A stretch of DNA of 64,000 bases, from assembly GCF_001792815.1 (NCBI RefSeq), contig NZ_CP017674.1, positions 992,001 to 1,056,000 of the forward strand, in the 5' to 3' direction. This stretch comes from Microbacterium sp. BH-3-3-3 (GTDB lineage: Bacteria; Actinomycetota; Actinomycetes; Actinomycetales; Microbacteriaceae). Each line of letters opens with the position of its first letter. Within the stretch, counting starts at the first letter, position 1. Positions 47,131 through 54,978 of this stretch are shown here, piece by piece. The notes beneath the pieces were generated by a model. It had not been told where the DNA came from. It worked only from the letters and a program-made list of their open reading frames with translations, and made no database searches. Position numbers and translations under genes: made by a program.

Positions 47131-48120
47131 ATGGACCCCCACGCCGTGCCGCTTCTTCGACGTGCCGATCTCGTCGAGCGTGGATGGCACTCCCGCCGCG
47201 TCCGACGCGAGCTCGACGTCGGGTTCCTGCGCGCCATCCGCCCGGGGATGTACGCCCGGGCGGCCGACGTGGATGGGCTCAGCCGCGAAGAGAAGATCGT
47301 CGTGAAGGCTCGAGCGCTGGCCCGCACGAGCGGGTCCCCGCCGGTGTTCTGCGGACTCACCGCCGCGGCTCTGCTGGGGCTGCCCTGCCTGCGAGACGAC
47401 GGCGGTCTGCACGTCCTCACGGCCGAATCTCGCCCGAGCGCCGGCGCGGGGGTGGTGCGCCATCGCTCCCTCACCGAGGGGACGGAGCTGGTGGAGGTGG
47501 CGGGGCTGCGCTGCACGCCTCTCGCGCGAACGATGGCGGATGTCGCGCGGGCGGAGACGCGGGAGGTCTCGGTCAGCATCGCCGATGCGGCACTCCGAGC
47601 TCGGGCGTTCCCCTCACCCGGCCGCTACGACGTCGATGACGCGGAGCGCCTCCGCGAAGAGGCGTTGAGCTGGGCGCGCACGTCGCCCCGGGGTCGTCGC
47701 GCCGCCGAGAAGGTCCTGCTCTTCGCCGACGGGCGCGCCCAGCTGCCCGGTGAAAGCGTGAGCCGTCTGCGGCTGCACGACCTCGGCTTCGCACCGCCGT
47801 CCCTCCAGGTCGGGGTTCCCGGACCGAACGGCACGACCTACTGGGTCGACTTCGGCCTCGACGATGTCGACGCGTGGGGCGAGTTCGACGGTCGCGTGAA
47901 GTACCGGGGTATCGCGGCGGCCGAAGGCAAGACCCCTCAGCACGTCATCGAAGAGGAGAAGCGCCGAGAGGACTGGATCCGCGGGACCACGCGGCGCCAC
48001 GTCGTCCGGTGGGGCTGGGAGGATCTCGGCGACGCGGCCACGCTCGGCCTCCGCCTCGCGGCCTTCGGCATCACTCCTCCGCGCGGCGGGGCGCGATCGG
48101 TGCACCGGGGCGCGCAATGA
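47131..48120 (+). CDS. AbiEi-antitoxin-like / DUF559-like protein with possible PD-(D/E)XK nuclease motif
   Basis: A 329-residue protein. The N-terminal winged-helix part (LLRRADLVERGWHSRRVRRE, then GFLRAIRPGMYARA) resembles AbiEi antitoxin domains; GLTAAALLGLP near residue 75 is also typical. The C-terminal part has VDFGLDDVDAWGEFDGRVKY near 235-255 and EEEKRREDWIRG, fitting a D/E-x-D-x-K nuclease-like core. No toxin partner is adjacent. ATG 47131 is six bases after CACAGT; GTG 47095 upstream is an alternative. The last eleven codons and the stop lie inside a palindromic repeat, so the protein tail derives from the repeat. Function uncertain. Confidence 0.7.
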   Translation: MDPHAVPLLRRADLVERGWHSRRVRRELDVGFLRAIRPGMYARAADVDGLSREEKIVVKARALARTSGSPPVFCGLTAAALLGLPCLRDDGGLHVLTAESRPSAGAGVVRHRSLTEGTELVEVAGLRCTPLARTMADVARAETREVSVSIADAALRARAFPSPGRYDVDDAERLREEALSWARTSPRGRRAAEKVLLFADGRAQLPGESVSRLRLHDLGFAPPSLQVGVPGPNGTTYWVDFGLDDVDAWGEFDGRVKYRGIAAAEGKTPQHVIEEEKRREDWIRGTTRRHVVRWGWEDLGDAATLGLRLAAFGITPPRGGARSVHRGAQ

Positions 48121-48146
48121 CCGCCCCGTTGCACCGAACCCGCCCC
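48088..48146. repeat. long palindrome, downstream copy
   Basis: Arms 48088-48112 and 48122-48146 match at 22 of 25 positions around a 9-base loop. The left arm differs from the upstream copy (46965-46989) at one position. The element contains the stop codon of the 47131 gene (48118-48120). Confidence 0.75.
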
Positions 48147-48164
48147 ACACCAGGCGACGCCGCG

Positions 48165-48230
48165 CGGCACGGCACGGCGGCACGGCACCGCACGGCACGG
48201 CGGCACGGCACGGCACGGCACCGCACGGCC
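48165..48230. repeat. CGGCA short tandem repeat
   Basis: About 66 bp of CGGCA units with regular GCGG and ACCGC interruptions, forming a higher-order repeat of near 28-33 bp. It lies between the accessory gene and mtlR and is non-coding. It is likely prone to slippage. Confidence 0.75.
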
Positions 48231-48245
48231 GAAGGGGCCGACGTG

Positions 48246-50174
48246 TCAGCCGTCGATCACCGCGACCAGCTCGTCGAGGAACGCGGGGAAGCTCGTCGCC
48301 TTGCGCACGATCCGCTGCACGCTGTCGCGCTCGCTGAAGACCTCGACGAACTGCTCGAACACCGTCTGGAACGCCTCGCGGTCGGTCTCGCTGAACGCCA
48401 CCAGCGCCACGACCTGCACGCGGCCCTCTCCCCACGTGATCGAGGGGTCGGCGATGCCGATCGCGATGCGCGTCTGCGTCGCGGTCATGCCCATCGCGTG
48501 CGGCACGGCGAGGGCGTCGGTGAACGCGGTCGACGAGATCGCCTCGCGCTCCACGGCGCGCACGACATAGGCGTCGTCGATCACCCCCTGCTCCACCAGC
48601 AGCCCGCCGAGGAGCCGGATGACGCCGGCCTCGCCGTCGGTGGCATCCAGGCCCCGCACGAACGCCCCGGGCGCGAAGTACCGCTCGAGTTCGGCCCGCA
48701 GCCGCGCCAGGCGACGCCCGCGGCGGATGCGACCGGCCGCGGCCTGCACGCGCTCGACGTCGGCGTCGGTGAGGAAGGGCTGGATCCGCACGAAGCGGTC
48801 ACCGGGGCGCGGCGGGTCGATCGTGGTGAGCACCAGGTCGGTGTCGATCGCGTCCCAGGCCGGGTCGATGCGCGTCTCGACACCGACGACCTCGATGGCC
48901 TGCCCGAGCGAGCGGTCGACGCTGGAGCGCAGCAGCTCGTGCAGCTCGTAGTACCCGGGGCACACGATCGTCGCCGTCAGCAGTTGGTCGGCGCGACGGC
49001 TGCGCTCGAGGCGCCCGCCCACGTGCATCGCGATGTAGGCGATCTCGTCGTCGAGGATCGGAATGCCCAGGCCGTCCTGCAGTCCCTTGGCGATGTAGAC
49101 GGCGACCTCGAAGATCATCGGGTACGTCGACTTCAGCGAACGGGTCAGGGGGTTGCGCGACCAGGCCTGCTCGCGCGAGCGGTGCAGCAGGTTCTGCACG
49201 TGCAGCGCGAGGCGCAGGATGAAGTCGTCGTGCGCGATGTCGACGAGGAACTCGGATGCCGCGTTCTCGACGACCCGCCGCACGGCCACCTCCACCGCGG
49301 GGTCGAGGCGCGAGCGCACGTCGTCGACGGCCGGCGAGCCGGGGGCGACGATGCGCGTGAGCACGAGGGTCGCGAGATGGCGCAGGTCGCCGGAGCCCAG
49401 TTGCACGCCGATGTGCTTGAGCGTCAACCGGTCGAGCAGCGCCGCCACGGCGGCGGCGGCGTCCGACGAATCGCCGCCGGGAGATCCCAGCGCGCGGTCG
49501 CGGGTGGTGCGGTCGGCGGCGATGGCGATGTGCATGACGACGTCGCCGATGCCGATCTCGTTGACGTAGTACCCGAGGGATCCGAGTTCCGACACCAGCT
49601 CGGCCTTGAACGGTCCGAAGGCGCGCGCGCCCACCGAACGCTCCCCGAGCGTGCGCCGCAGGGCGTCGAGGTCGAAGTGCCCGGCATCCATCTCGTCGTG
49701 CGCGAGCTTCGAGAGCAGTCGGCGCTGGGCGACTTCGGTCCCACGGAGGCGGGCGGTGGATGCCGAGCGCTCCAGGGTCAGTTCGGTGCCGCCGAGCAGG
49801 CCGCGCACGCGCGACAGATCGGCTTCGAGGGTCGCGGCGCTCACGTGCAGCGCGTCGGCGGTCGAGTAGACGTCGATGCCGTCGGCGGAGTCGAGCAGGC
49901 GCCGCACGAGGGTGTGGAGGCGGTCGCGGGGGGTTCCGGCATCCGATCCCGAGATCGCCCGCAGCGCGGCGGCCGCGTCGGCTCCCGCGCGGTACCCGAG
50001 CGGGCCCGATTCGATGGCGGCGCCTCCCGCCACGCGCGCGTTGACGGCCGTCACGTACGACCGGACGCTGCGCGGGGTGACGCCCAACGCATCGGCCAAG
50101 GACGCGGCGGTCGACCATTCCCCGTCCCGCAGCAACAGGGCCAGCAGGCGGTCTTGGCGAGCTTTCGTCGTCAC
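48246..50174 (-). CDS. mtlR: MtlR-type PRD-containing transcriptional activator of the mannitol operon
   Basis: A 642-residue BglG/MtlR-class regulator. Residues 1-60 are an HTH (DRLLALLLRDGEWSTAASLA, DALGVTPRSVRSYV). Residues about 65-170 include a second helical DNA-binding-like region. Two PRDs follow (about 175-285 and 290-395), the second with conserved His in YIAMHVGGRLERS. An EIIB-like domain comes next near 400-490, without its usual Cys motif (ATIVCPGYYELH), then an EIIA-like domain with ALAVPHAMGMTA near 570. PTS phosphorylation of the PRDs and EIIA likely tunes activity. GTG 50174 has GGAGGA six bases upstream. Divergent from the mtl operon. Confidence 0.88.
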   Translation of the reverse strand: MTTKARQDRLLALLLRDGEWSTAASLADALGVTPRSVRSYVTAVNARVAGGAAIESGPLGYRAGADAAAALRAISGSDAGTPRDRLHTLVRRLLDSADGIDVYSTADALHVSAATLEADLSRVRGLLGGTELTLERSASTARLRGTEVAQRRLLSKLAHDEMDAGHFDLDALRRTLGERSVGARAFGPFKAELVSELGSLGYYVNEIGIGDVVMHIAIAADRTTRDRALGSPGGDSSDAAAAVAALLDRLTLKHIGVQLGSGDLRHLATLVLTRIVAPGSPAVDDVRSRLDPAVEVAVRRVVENAASEFLVDIAHDDFILRLALHVQNLLHRSREQAWSRNPLTRSLKSTYPMIFEVAVYIAKGLQDGLGIPILDDEIAYIAMHVGGRLERSRRADQLLTATIVCPGYYELHELLRSSVDRSLGQAIEVVGVETRIDPAWDAIDTDLVLTTIDPPRPGDRFVRIQPFLTDADVERVQAAAGRIRRGRRLARLRAELERYFAPGAFVRGLDATDGEAGVIRLLGGLLVEQGVIDDAYVVRAVEREAISSTAFTDALAVPHAMGMTATQTRIAIGIADPSITWGEGRVQVVALVAFSETDREAFQTVFEQFVEVFSERDSVQRIVRKATSFPAFLDELVAVIDG

Positions 50175-50290
50175 GATCCGTCCTCCGCGCCGCACCGAGT
50201 GTGGCAGCGCTCCCTCCATCCAACCACGCACCCCCTCCCCCGGCGCGGGTGGGCGGCATCCATGTTCCGGGGGGTGGGAAACGAACCTGG

Positions 50291-50319
50291 TTGTCTGCTG
50301 GGAGCGCGGTGCGGACAAT
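50291..50319 (+). promoter_or_regulatory. mtl operon promoter with candidate operator
   Basis: TTGTCT (50291-50296), 17-bp spacer, GACAAT (50314-50319): one of the few promoters here with a recognisable -35. GGGAGCGC (50300-50307) in the spacer is the inverted match of GCGCTCCC at 50207-50214, near the mtlR side, a candidate pair of MtlR half-sites. Confidence 0.55.
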
Positions 50320-50341
50320 CGAGAGGGAGAAAGGCCGGTCG

Positions 50342-50668
50342 ATGAGGATCCTCGTGGTGTGCGGAGCGGGTGCGTCGAGCACGTTCGTCGCGCAACGCGT
50401 TCGTCATGCTGCGCAAGACAAGGGCCTCGCCTATTCCGCCTCGGCGGGAACCGTCCGCTCGTTGCCGATCGACCTCGACCAGGCCGACATCGTGCTCGTC
50501 GGACCTCACCTGGCCGCAGACCTGGAGCGCATCCGGCAGGACGCCGCCGCACGGGACGTCCTGGTCGCCCTGCTCCCCGATGACGTCTTCACCGACCGCA
50601 GCGGCATCCGCACGCTCGCGCTCGTCGAAGAGGCCCTGCGCGCCCGCCCGGGCGCGGACACGATCTGA
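50342..50668 (+). CDS. PTS lactose/cellobiose-type IIB protein (stand-alone)
   Basis: A 108-residue protein beginning MRILVVCGAGASSTFVAQRV; Cys7 is the expected phosphorylation site of the PTS_IIB (PF02302) fold. No IIC or IIA of the lactose/cellobiose type is present; the only permease here, MtlA, has its own IIB domain. So this is an extra, orphan IIB at the head of the mannitol operon, perhaps a regulator that reports phosphorylation state to MtlR. That is inference. ATG 50342 has AGAAAGG upstream and the operon promoter 16 bp before that. Confidence 0.87.
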   Translation: MRILVVCGAGASSTFVAQRVRHAAQDKGLAYSASAGTVRSLPIDLDQADIVLVGPHLAADLERIRQDAAARDVLVALLPDDVFTDRSGIRTLALVEEALRARPGADTI

Positions 50669-50688
50669 GACCGACGGAAAGGATCCCC

Positions 50689-50964
50689 ATGCCCCACCTC
50701 ACCCGCACCGTCCGCATCGGATCGACGCACGGGCTGCACGCGCGCCCCGCGAAGCTCTTCGCCCAGGCCGCCAAGGACTCCGGCATCCCCGTGACGATCG
50801 CCAAGGACGCGGGCGCCGCGGTCAACGCCGCCAGCATCCTCGGCATCATCGCGCTGGGTCTCGAGTACGGCGACTACGTCACCCTCACCGCCGACGGCGA
50901 CAGCGCCGAGGCCGTCATCGACCGCCTCAGCGAACTGCTGACCACCGACCACGACACCGAGTAA
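50689..50964 (+). CDS. ptsH: phosphocarrier protein HPr
   Basis: A 91-residue HPr. IGSTHGLHARPAKLFAQAA near residue 10 carries the active His that takes phosphate from Enzyme I. AAVNAASILGIIALGLEYG near 44 is the second conserved helix, including the Ser at the regulatory position, though HPr kinase is not generally known in actinobacteria. ATG 50689 has GGAAAGGA upstream. It lies 20 bp after the IIB gene and 13 bp before ptsI, so the general PTS carriers are made with the mannitol transporter. Confidence 0.95.
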   Translation: MPHLTRTVRIGSTHGLHARPAKLFAQAAKDSGIPVTIAKDAGAAVNAASILGIIALGLEYGDYVTLTADGDSAEAVIDRLSELLTTDHDTE

Positions 50965-50977
50965 AGGAAACAGCACC

Positions 50978-52675
50978 ATGACGGAACTCCGTGGAGTCGG
51001 AATCGGACTGGGCGTCGCCCAGGGACCCGTGGCGCGCATGGCCGAGCCCCTGCCCGCCCCGAAGGACGAGAAGAGCGCGCAGTCGGTCGAGGCCGAGACC
51101 ACCCGCGTGCGCGAGGCCATCGCAGCCGTCGCCCGCGAGCTCGAAGCCCGAGGAGCACAGGCCGGCGGCGCCGCCCGTGACGTGCTCGAAGCCCAGGCGA
51201 TGATCGCCGAAGACCCCACCCTCGAGGCCGAGGTCGACAGCCGTCTCGCGACCGGCAAGACCGGCGAGTTCGCCGTGCACGACGCCTTCGCCTCGTTCCG
51301 TGAGCAGCTCGTCGCCCTCGGCGGCTACCTCGGCGAGCGCGCCGCCGACCTCGACGACGTCGCCCAGCGGGTCATCGCCCGCCTCCGCGGCGTCGCCGCC
51401 CCCGGCATCCCCGACCCCGGCCACCCGTTCGTGCTCGTCGCCAAGGACCTCGCCCCCGCCGACACCGCGCTGCTCGACCTCGACAAGGTGCTGGCCCTGG
51501 TCACCACCGAGGGCGGGCCCACCTCGCACACGGCGATCCTCGCCCGTGAGAAGTCGATCGTCGCCGTCGTCGGCGCGGCCGGCGCCAAAGACCTCGTCGA
51601 CGGCCAGTCCGTGATCGTCGACGCCGCCGCCGGTGTCGTGACCCTCGACCCGACCGACGACGAGAAGGCGCGCGCGCTCACCCGCGCAGCCTCCCGTGCC
51701 GCCGCGGCATCCGCCCCCATCACCGACGGCGCGCTCGCCGACGGCACCAAGGTGCCCCTGCTGGCCAACCTCGGAAAGCCCGGCGGAGCCGCCGAAGCCG
51801 TCGAGCTGGGCGCCGAGGGCGTGGGCCTGTTCCGCACCGAGTTCCTCTTCCTGAGCTCCAGCTCCGCCCCCACCGTCGAGGAGCAGCGCGCCGCGTACAC
51901 CGAGCTGCTCGGGGCGTTCCCCGGCAAGAAGGTCGTCGTGCGCGTGCTCGACGCCGGCGCCGACAAGCCCCTGCCCTTCCTCAACGACGCCCACGAGGAG
52001 AACCCGGCGCTGGGCCTTCGGGGCCTGCGCGCCCTGCGCGCGAGCGAGGACATCCTGCGCGAGCAGCTCACGGCCCTGGCCGAAGCGGATGCCGCGACCC
52101 GCAAGACCGAGGCGGGCCCCGCCGACCTGTGGGTCATGGCCCCGATGGTTTCGACGGTCGAAGAGACCCGGTACTTCACGGCGCTCGCCAAGGACTACGG
52201 CCTGAAGACCACCGGCGTCATGGTCGAGGTCCCCTCCTCGGCGCTGCTGGCCGACCGCATCCTGCAGATCGCCGACTTCGCCTCGATCGGCACCAACGAC
52301 CTGACGCAGTACACCCTCGCCGCCGACCGGCTGCTGGGCTCGGTCGCGTCGTTCCAGGACCCGTGGCATCCGGCCGTCCTGCGCCTCATCCGCGAGGTCG
52401 GCGCCGCCGGACGCACCTACGACAAGCCCGTGGGCATCTGCGGTGAGGCCGCGGCCGACCCGCTGCTCGCCGTCGTGCTCGTCGGTCTCGGCGCCACCAC
52501 GCTGTCGATGGCCCCCACCGCCCTCGCCGACGTGCGCGCCACCCTGCTCACCCACACTCTCGACGATGCGCTCCGCATCGCCGAGGCCGCCCTGGCCGCC
52601 GATGACGCGGCCTCCGCCCGAGAGGCGGCCCAGGCCGTCTCGGCAGCCCGGGAAGCGGCTCCCGCCTTGTCCTGA
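50978..52675 (+). CDS. ptsI: PTS Enzyme I (phosphoenolpyruvate-protein phosphotransferase)
   Basis: A 565-residue cytosolic enzyme that takes phosphate from phosphoenolpyruvate and passes it to HPr. It has TTEGGPTSHTAILAREKSI near residue 175 with the active-site His, VGLFRTEFLFL near 285, RVLDAGADKPLPFL near 320, GVMVEVPSSALLADRI near 415, SIGTNDLTQYTLAADR near 440 and VGICGEAAADP near 485 with the catalytic Cys. Normal length. ATG 50978 follows AAAGGAAA. There is a 100-bp gap to mtlA with no clear signal except an AAGGAG site for mtlA. Confidence 0.96.
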   Translation: MTELRGVGIGLGVAQGPVARMAEPLPAPKDEKSAQSVEAETTRVREAIAAVARELEARGAQAGGAARDVLEAQAMIAEDPTLEAEVDSRLATGKTGEFAVHDAFASFREQLVALGGYLGERAADLDDVAQRVIARLRGVAAPGIPDPGHPFVLVAKDLAPADTALLDLDKVLALVTTEGGPTSHTAILAREKSIVAVVGAAGAKDLVDGQSVIVDAAAGVVTLDPTDDEKARALTRAASRAAAASAPITDGALADGTKVPLLANLGKPGGAAEAVELGAEGVGLFRTEFLFLSSSSAPTVEEQRAAYTELLGAFPGKKVVVRVLDAGADKPLPFLNDAHEENPALGLRGLRALRASEDILREQLTALAEADAATRKTEAGPADLWVMAPMVSTVEETRYFTALAKDYGLKTTGVMVEVPSSALLADRILQIADFASIGTNDLTQYTLAADRLLGSVASFQDPWHPAVLRLIREVGAAGRTYDKPVGICGEAAADPLLAVVLVGLGATTLSMAPTALADVRATLLTHTLDDALRIAEAALAADDAASAREAAQAVSAAREAAPALS

Positions 52676-52775
52676 CCACGTGAAACGACCCCGGTCGCTT
52701 CCTCGAACACCGGCGGCACCAGCCGCTTCCCCACTGCGTGGCCCCCGCTGCGCACCACACCAAGGAGACACAGCA

Positions 52776-54434
52776 ATGACGACGACGTCACCCACCAAGA
52801 AGCCGGGAGGGGCACGGGTCGCGGTACAGCGATTCGGCACGTTCCTCTCCGGCATGATCATGCCGAACATCGCGGCCTTCATCGCATGGGGCTTCATCAC
52901 CATGCTCTTCATCCCCGACGGCTTCTTCGGGGCGCGCAGCCCGTTCGGCTGGCACTGGGAGCCGGTCGCCGAGATCCTCGGCGGCGGCGGTGACGCCGCC
53001 ACGATCGGCTGGCCCGGCGCCATGACCGCCCTCACCGAGGGCGACGCCGGCACCTACCAGGGCTACGTCGGCCTGGTCAGCGTCATGATCACCTACCTGC
53101 TGCCCCTGCTCATCGCCAACACCGGTGGACGCATCGTCTACGGTGCGCGCGGTGGCGTGGTCGCCACGATCGCGGTCATGGGCGTCATCGCCGGCACCAA
53201 CATCCCGATGTTCCTCGGCGCGATGATCATGGGCCCGCTCGCGGCCTACGTCACCAAGCAGATGGACAAGCTGTGGGACGGCAAGATCCGCCCCGGCTTC
53301 GAGATGCTCGTGAACAACTTCTCGGCCGGCATCCTCGGCATGATCCTCGCGATCGTCGGCTTCTTCGCCTTCGGTCCGGTGTTCCTCGGCATCAGCGCCT
53401 TCCTCGGCGGCATCGTCGCCTTCCTCGTGCAGTTCAACCTGCTGCCGGTGCTGTCGATCATCGTCGAGCCCGCGAAGGTGCTGTTCCTCAACAACGCCAT
53501 CAACCACGGCGTCTTCACCCCGCTCGGCATCGAGCAGGCGGCGGAGTCGGGCAAGTCGATCCTGTTCCTCATCGAGGCGAACCCCGGCCCCGGCCTCGGC
53601 CTGCTGCTCGCGTTCACCTTCTTCGGTGTCGGCGCGGCGAAGGCTTCGGCTCCCGGTGCGATCATCATCCAGTTCTTCGGCGGCATCCACGAGATCTACT
53701 TCCCGTACGCCCTCGCGAAGCCGATGACGATCCTCGCCCTGATCGCCGGTGGCGCTGCCGGTGTCGCCACGAACATGATCTTCGGCGGTGGCCTGCTCTT
53801 CCCGGCCGCTCCCGGCAGCATCATCGCCGTGACGGCCGCGGCCGCCGGTGGCGGCATCGCGAACGTGCTCGTGGTCTACCTCTCGGTGATCATCGCCGCC
53901 GCCGTGACCTTCCTTGTCGCGGGCGTCATCCTGCGGGCCTCGCGCAAGCGCGACCTGGCCGCCGAGGGGGGCGACGACAAGTTCGCCGCCGCCATCGACC
54001 AGACCCAGGCCAACAAGGGCAAGGAGTCCTCGACGCTCGGGGCCCTGCGCACCCGCACCTCGAACGACGTCAACGCCTCGGCGGACCGCGACGTCGAGGG
54101 CGCCCTGGGCGGCCTCGAGGGCGGCGCTGTCGCGACCAAGCAGCTGAACAACATCGTGTTCGCGTGCGACGCGGGCATGGGCTCGTCGGCGATGGGCGCG
54201 AGCGTCCTGCGCAACAAGATCAAGAAGGCGGGCATCGACGGCATCACGGTCACCAACCAGGCGATCGCGAACCTCGACGGCTCGGCCGACCTGGTCATCA
54301 CGCAGAACCAGCTCACCGACCGCGCCAAGTCGCAGTCGCCCGACTCGATCCACGTCTCGGTCGACAACTTCATGAACTCGCCGAAGTACGACGAGGTCGT
54401 GGAGATGGTGCGCGCCCAGCACGACGCGAAGTAA
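52776..54434 (+). CDS. mtlA: PTS mannitol transporter EIICB
   Basis: A 552-residue membrane permease. Residues 1-395 are the IIC domain: RFGTFLSGMIMPNIAAFIAW, LLPLLIANTGGRIVYGARGG, AINHGVFTPLG near 245, and GGIHEIYFPYAL near 302, a hallmark of mannitol IIC (GIHE motif). A charged linker runs from about 390 to 455. Residues 460-552 are IIB, with IVFACDAGMGSSAMGASVLR and its phosphorylated Cys. The IIA function is on separate MtlF. It imports mannitol and phosphorylates it to mannitol-1-phosphate. AAGGAG precedes ATG 52776. Confidence 0.95.
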   Translation: MTTTSPTKKPGGARVAVQRFGTFLSGMIMPNIAAFIAWGFITMLFIPDGFFGARSPFGWHWEPVAEILGGGGDAATIGWPGAMTALTEGDAGTYQGYVGLVSVMITYLLPLLIANTGGRIVYGARGGVVATIAVMGVIAGTNIPMFLGAMIMGPLAAYVTKQMDKLWDGKIRPGFEMLVNNFSAGILGMILAIVGFFAFGPVFLGISAFLGGIVAFLVQFNLLPVLSIIVEPAKVLFLNNAINHGVFTPLGIEQAAESGKSILFLIEANPGPGLGLLLAFTFFGVGAAKASAPGAIIIQFFGGIHEIYFPYALAKPMTILALIAGGAAGVATNMIFGGGLLFPAAPGSIIAVTAAAAGGGIANVLVVYLSVIIAAAVTFLVAGVILRASRKRDLAAEGGDDKFAAAIDQTQANKGKESSTLGALRTRTSNDVNASADRDVEGALGGLEGGAVATKQLNNIVFACDAGMGSSAMGASVLRNKIKKAGIDGITVTNQAIANLDGSADLVITQNQLTDRAKSQSPDSIHVSVDNFMNSPKYDEVVEMVRAQHDAK

Positions 54435-54444
54435 TCCACTATCA

Positions 54445-54478
54445 CGGAGGGGCCGGAGCACATGCGCCGGCCCCTCCG
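54445..54478 (+). terminator. intra-operon hairpin between mtlA and mtlF
   Basis: CGGAGGGGCCGG (54445-54456) pairs perfectly with CCGGCCCCTCCG (54467-54478) around a 10-base loop, ten bases after the mtlA stop and followed by CCTTCCC. It could be a partial terminator or an mRNA stabiliser making mtlA message more abundant than mtlF-mtlD. Confidence 0.6.
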
Positions 54479-54537
54479 CCTTCCCGTCCGGCCCGATCTT
54501 TGCGAGGCTGGACAGCACGACGAGAAAGGCGAGAACC

Positions 54538-54978
54538 ATGTCACACGACGTCCTCCGCATCGAATCCGTCCGCATCCACCCCGGGAGCGCCACCCGCGAG
54601 GAGGCGATGAAAGAGGCGGCCGACCTGCTGCAGGCCACGGGCTCGGTCACGGGCGAGTACTTCGCCGCCATGCAGCAGCGCGAAGAGACCGTCTCGACCT
54701 ACATGGGCAACGAGCTCGCCATCCCCCACGGCACCAACGAGACCAAGCAGGCCATCCTCGAGTCCGGCCTGTCGGTCGTGCGCTACGACGGCGGCGTCGA
54801 CTGGGGCGGAGAGCCCGTCAGCTTCGTCATCGGCATCGCCGGCAAGGGCGACGAGCACCTCGAGATCCTGTCGCAGATCGCCATCCTCTTCTCCGAGGAC
54901 GATGACGTCGCGCGTCTGAAGGCGGCCTCCTCGCCCGAGGAGCTCTTCCAGGCCCTGTCCGGGTCCGTCAACGCATGA
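54538..54978 (+). CDS. mtlF: PTS mannitol EIIA component
   Basis: A 146-residue IIA of the fructose/mannitol family. [20 protein letters not shown] near residue 58 contains the phosphorylated His. [20 protein letters not shown] and [20 protein letters not shown] follow. It passes phosphate from HPr to MtlA-IIB. ATG 54538 is preceded by GAAAGG. Its stop overlaps the mtlD start (ATGA), so it and the dehydrogenase are made together. Confidence 0.94.
   Translation: MSHDVLRIESVRIHPGSATREEAMKEAADLLQATGSVTGEYFAAMQQREETVSTYMGNELAIPHGTNETKQAILESGLSVVRYDGGVDWGGEPVSFVIGIAGKGDEHLEILSQIAILFSEDDDVARLKAASSPEELFQALSGSVNA

Noticed and set aside
47131..48120. Two-gene AbiE toxin-antitoxin system
   Set aside because: No AbiEii-type nucleotidyltransferase is next to the gene; the neighbours are a phosphosugar mutase and mtlR.
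48165..48230. Possible CRISPR array
   Set aside because: Units are five bases with no spacers; it is a short tandem repeat.
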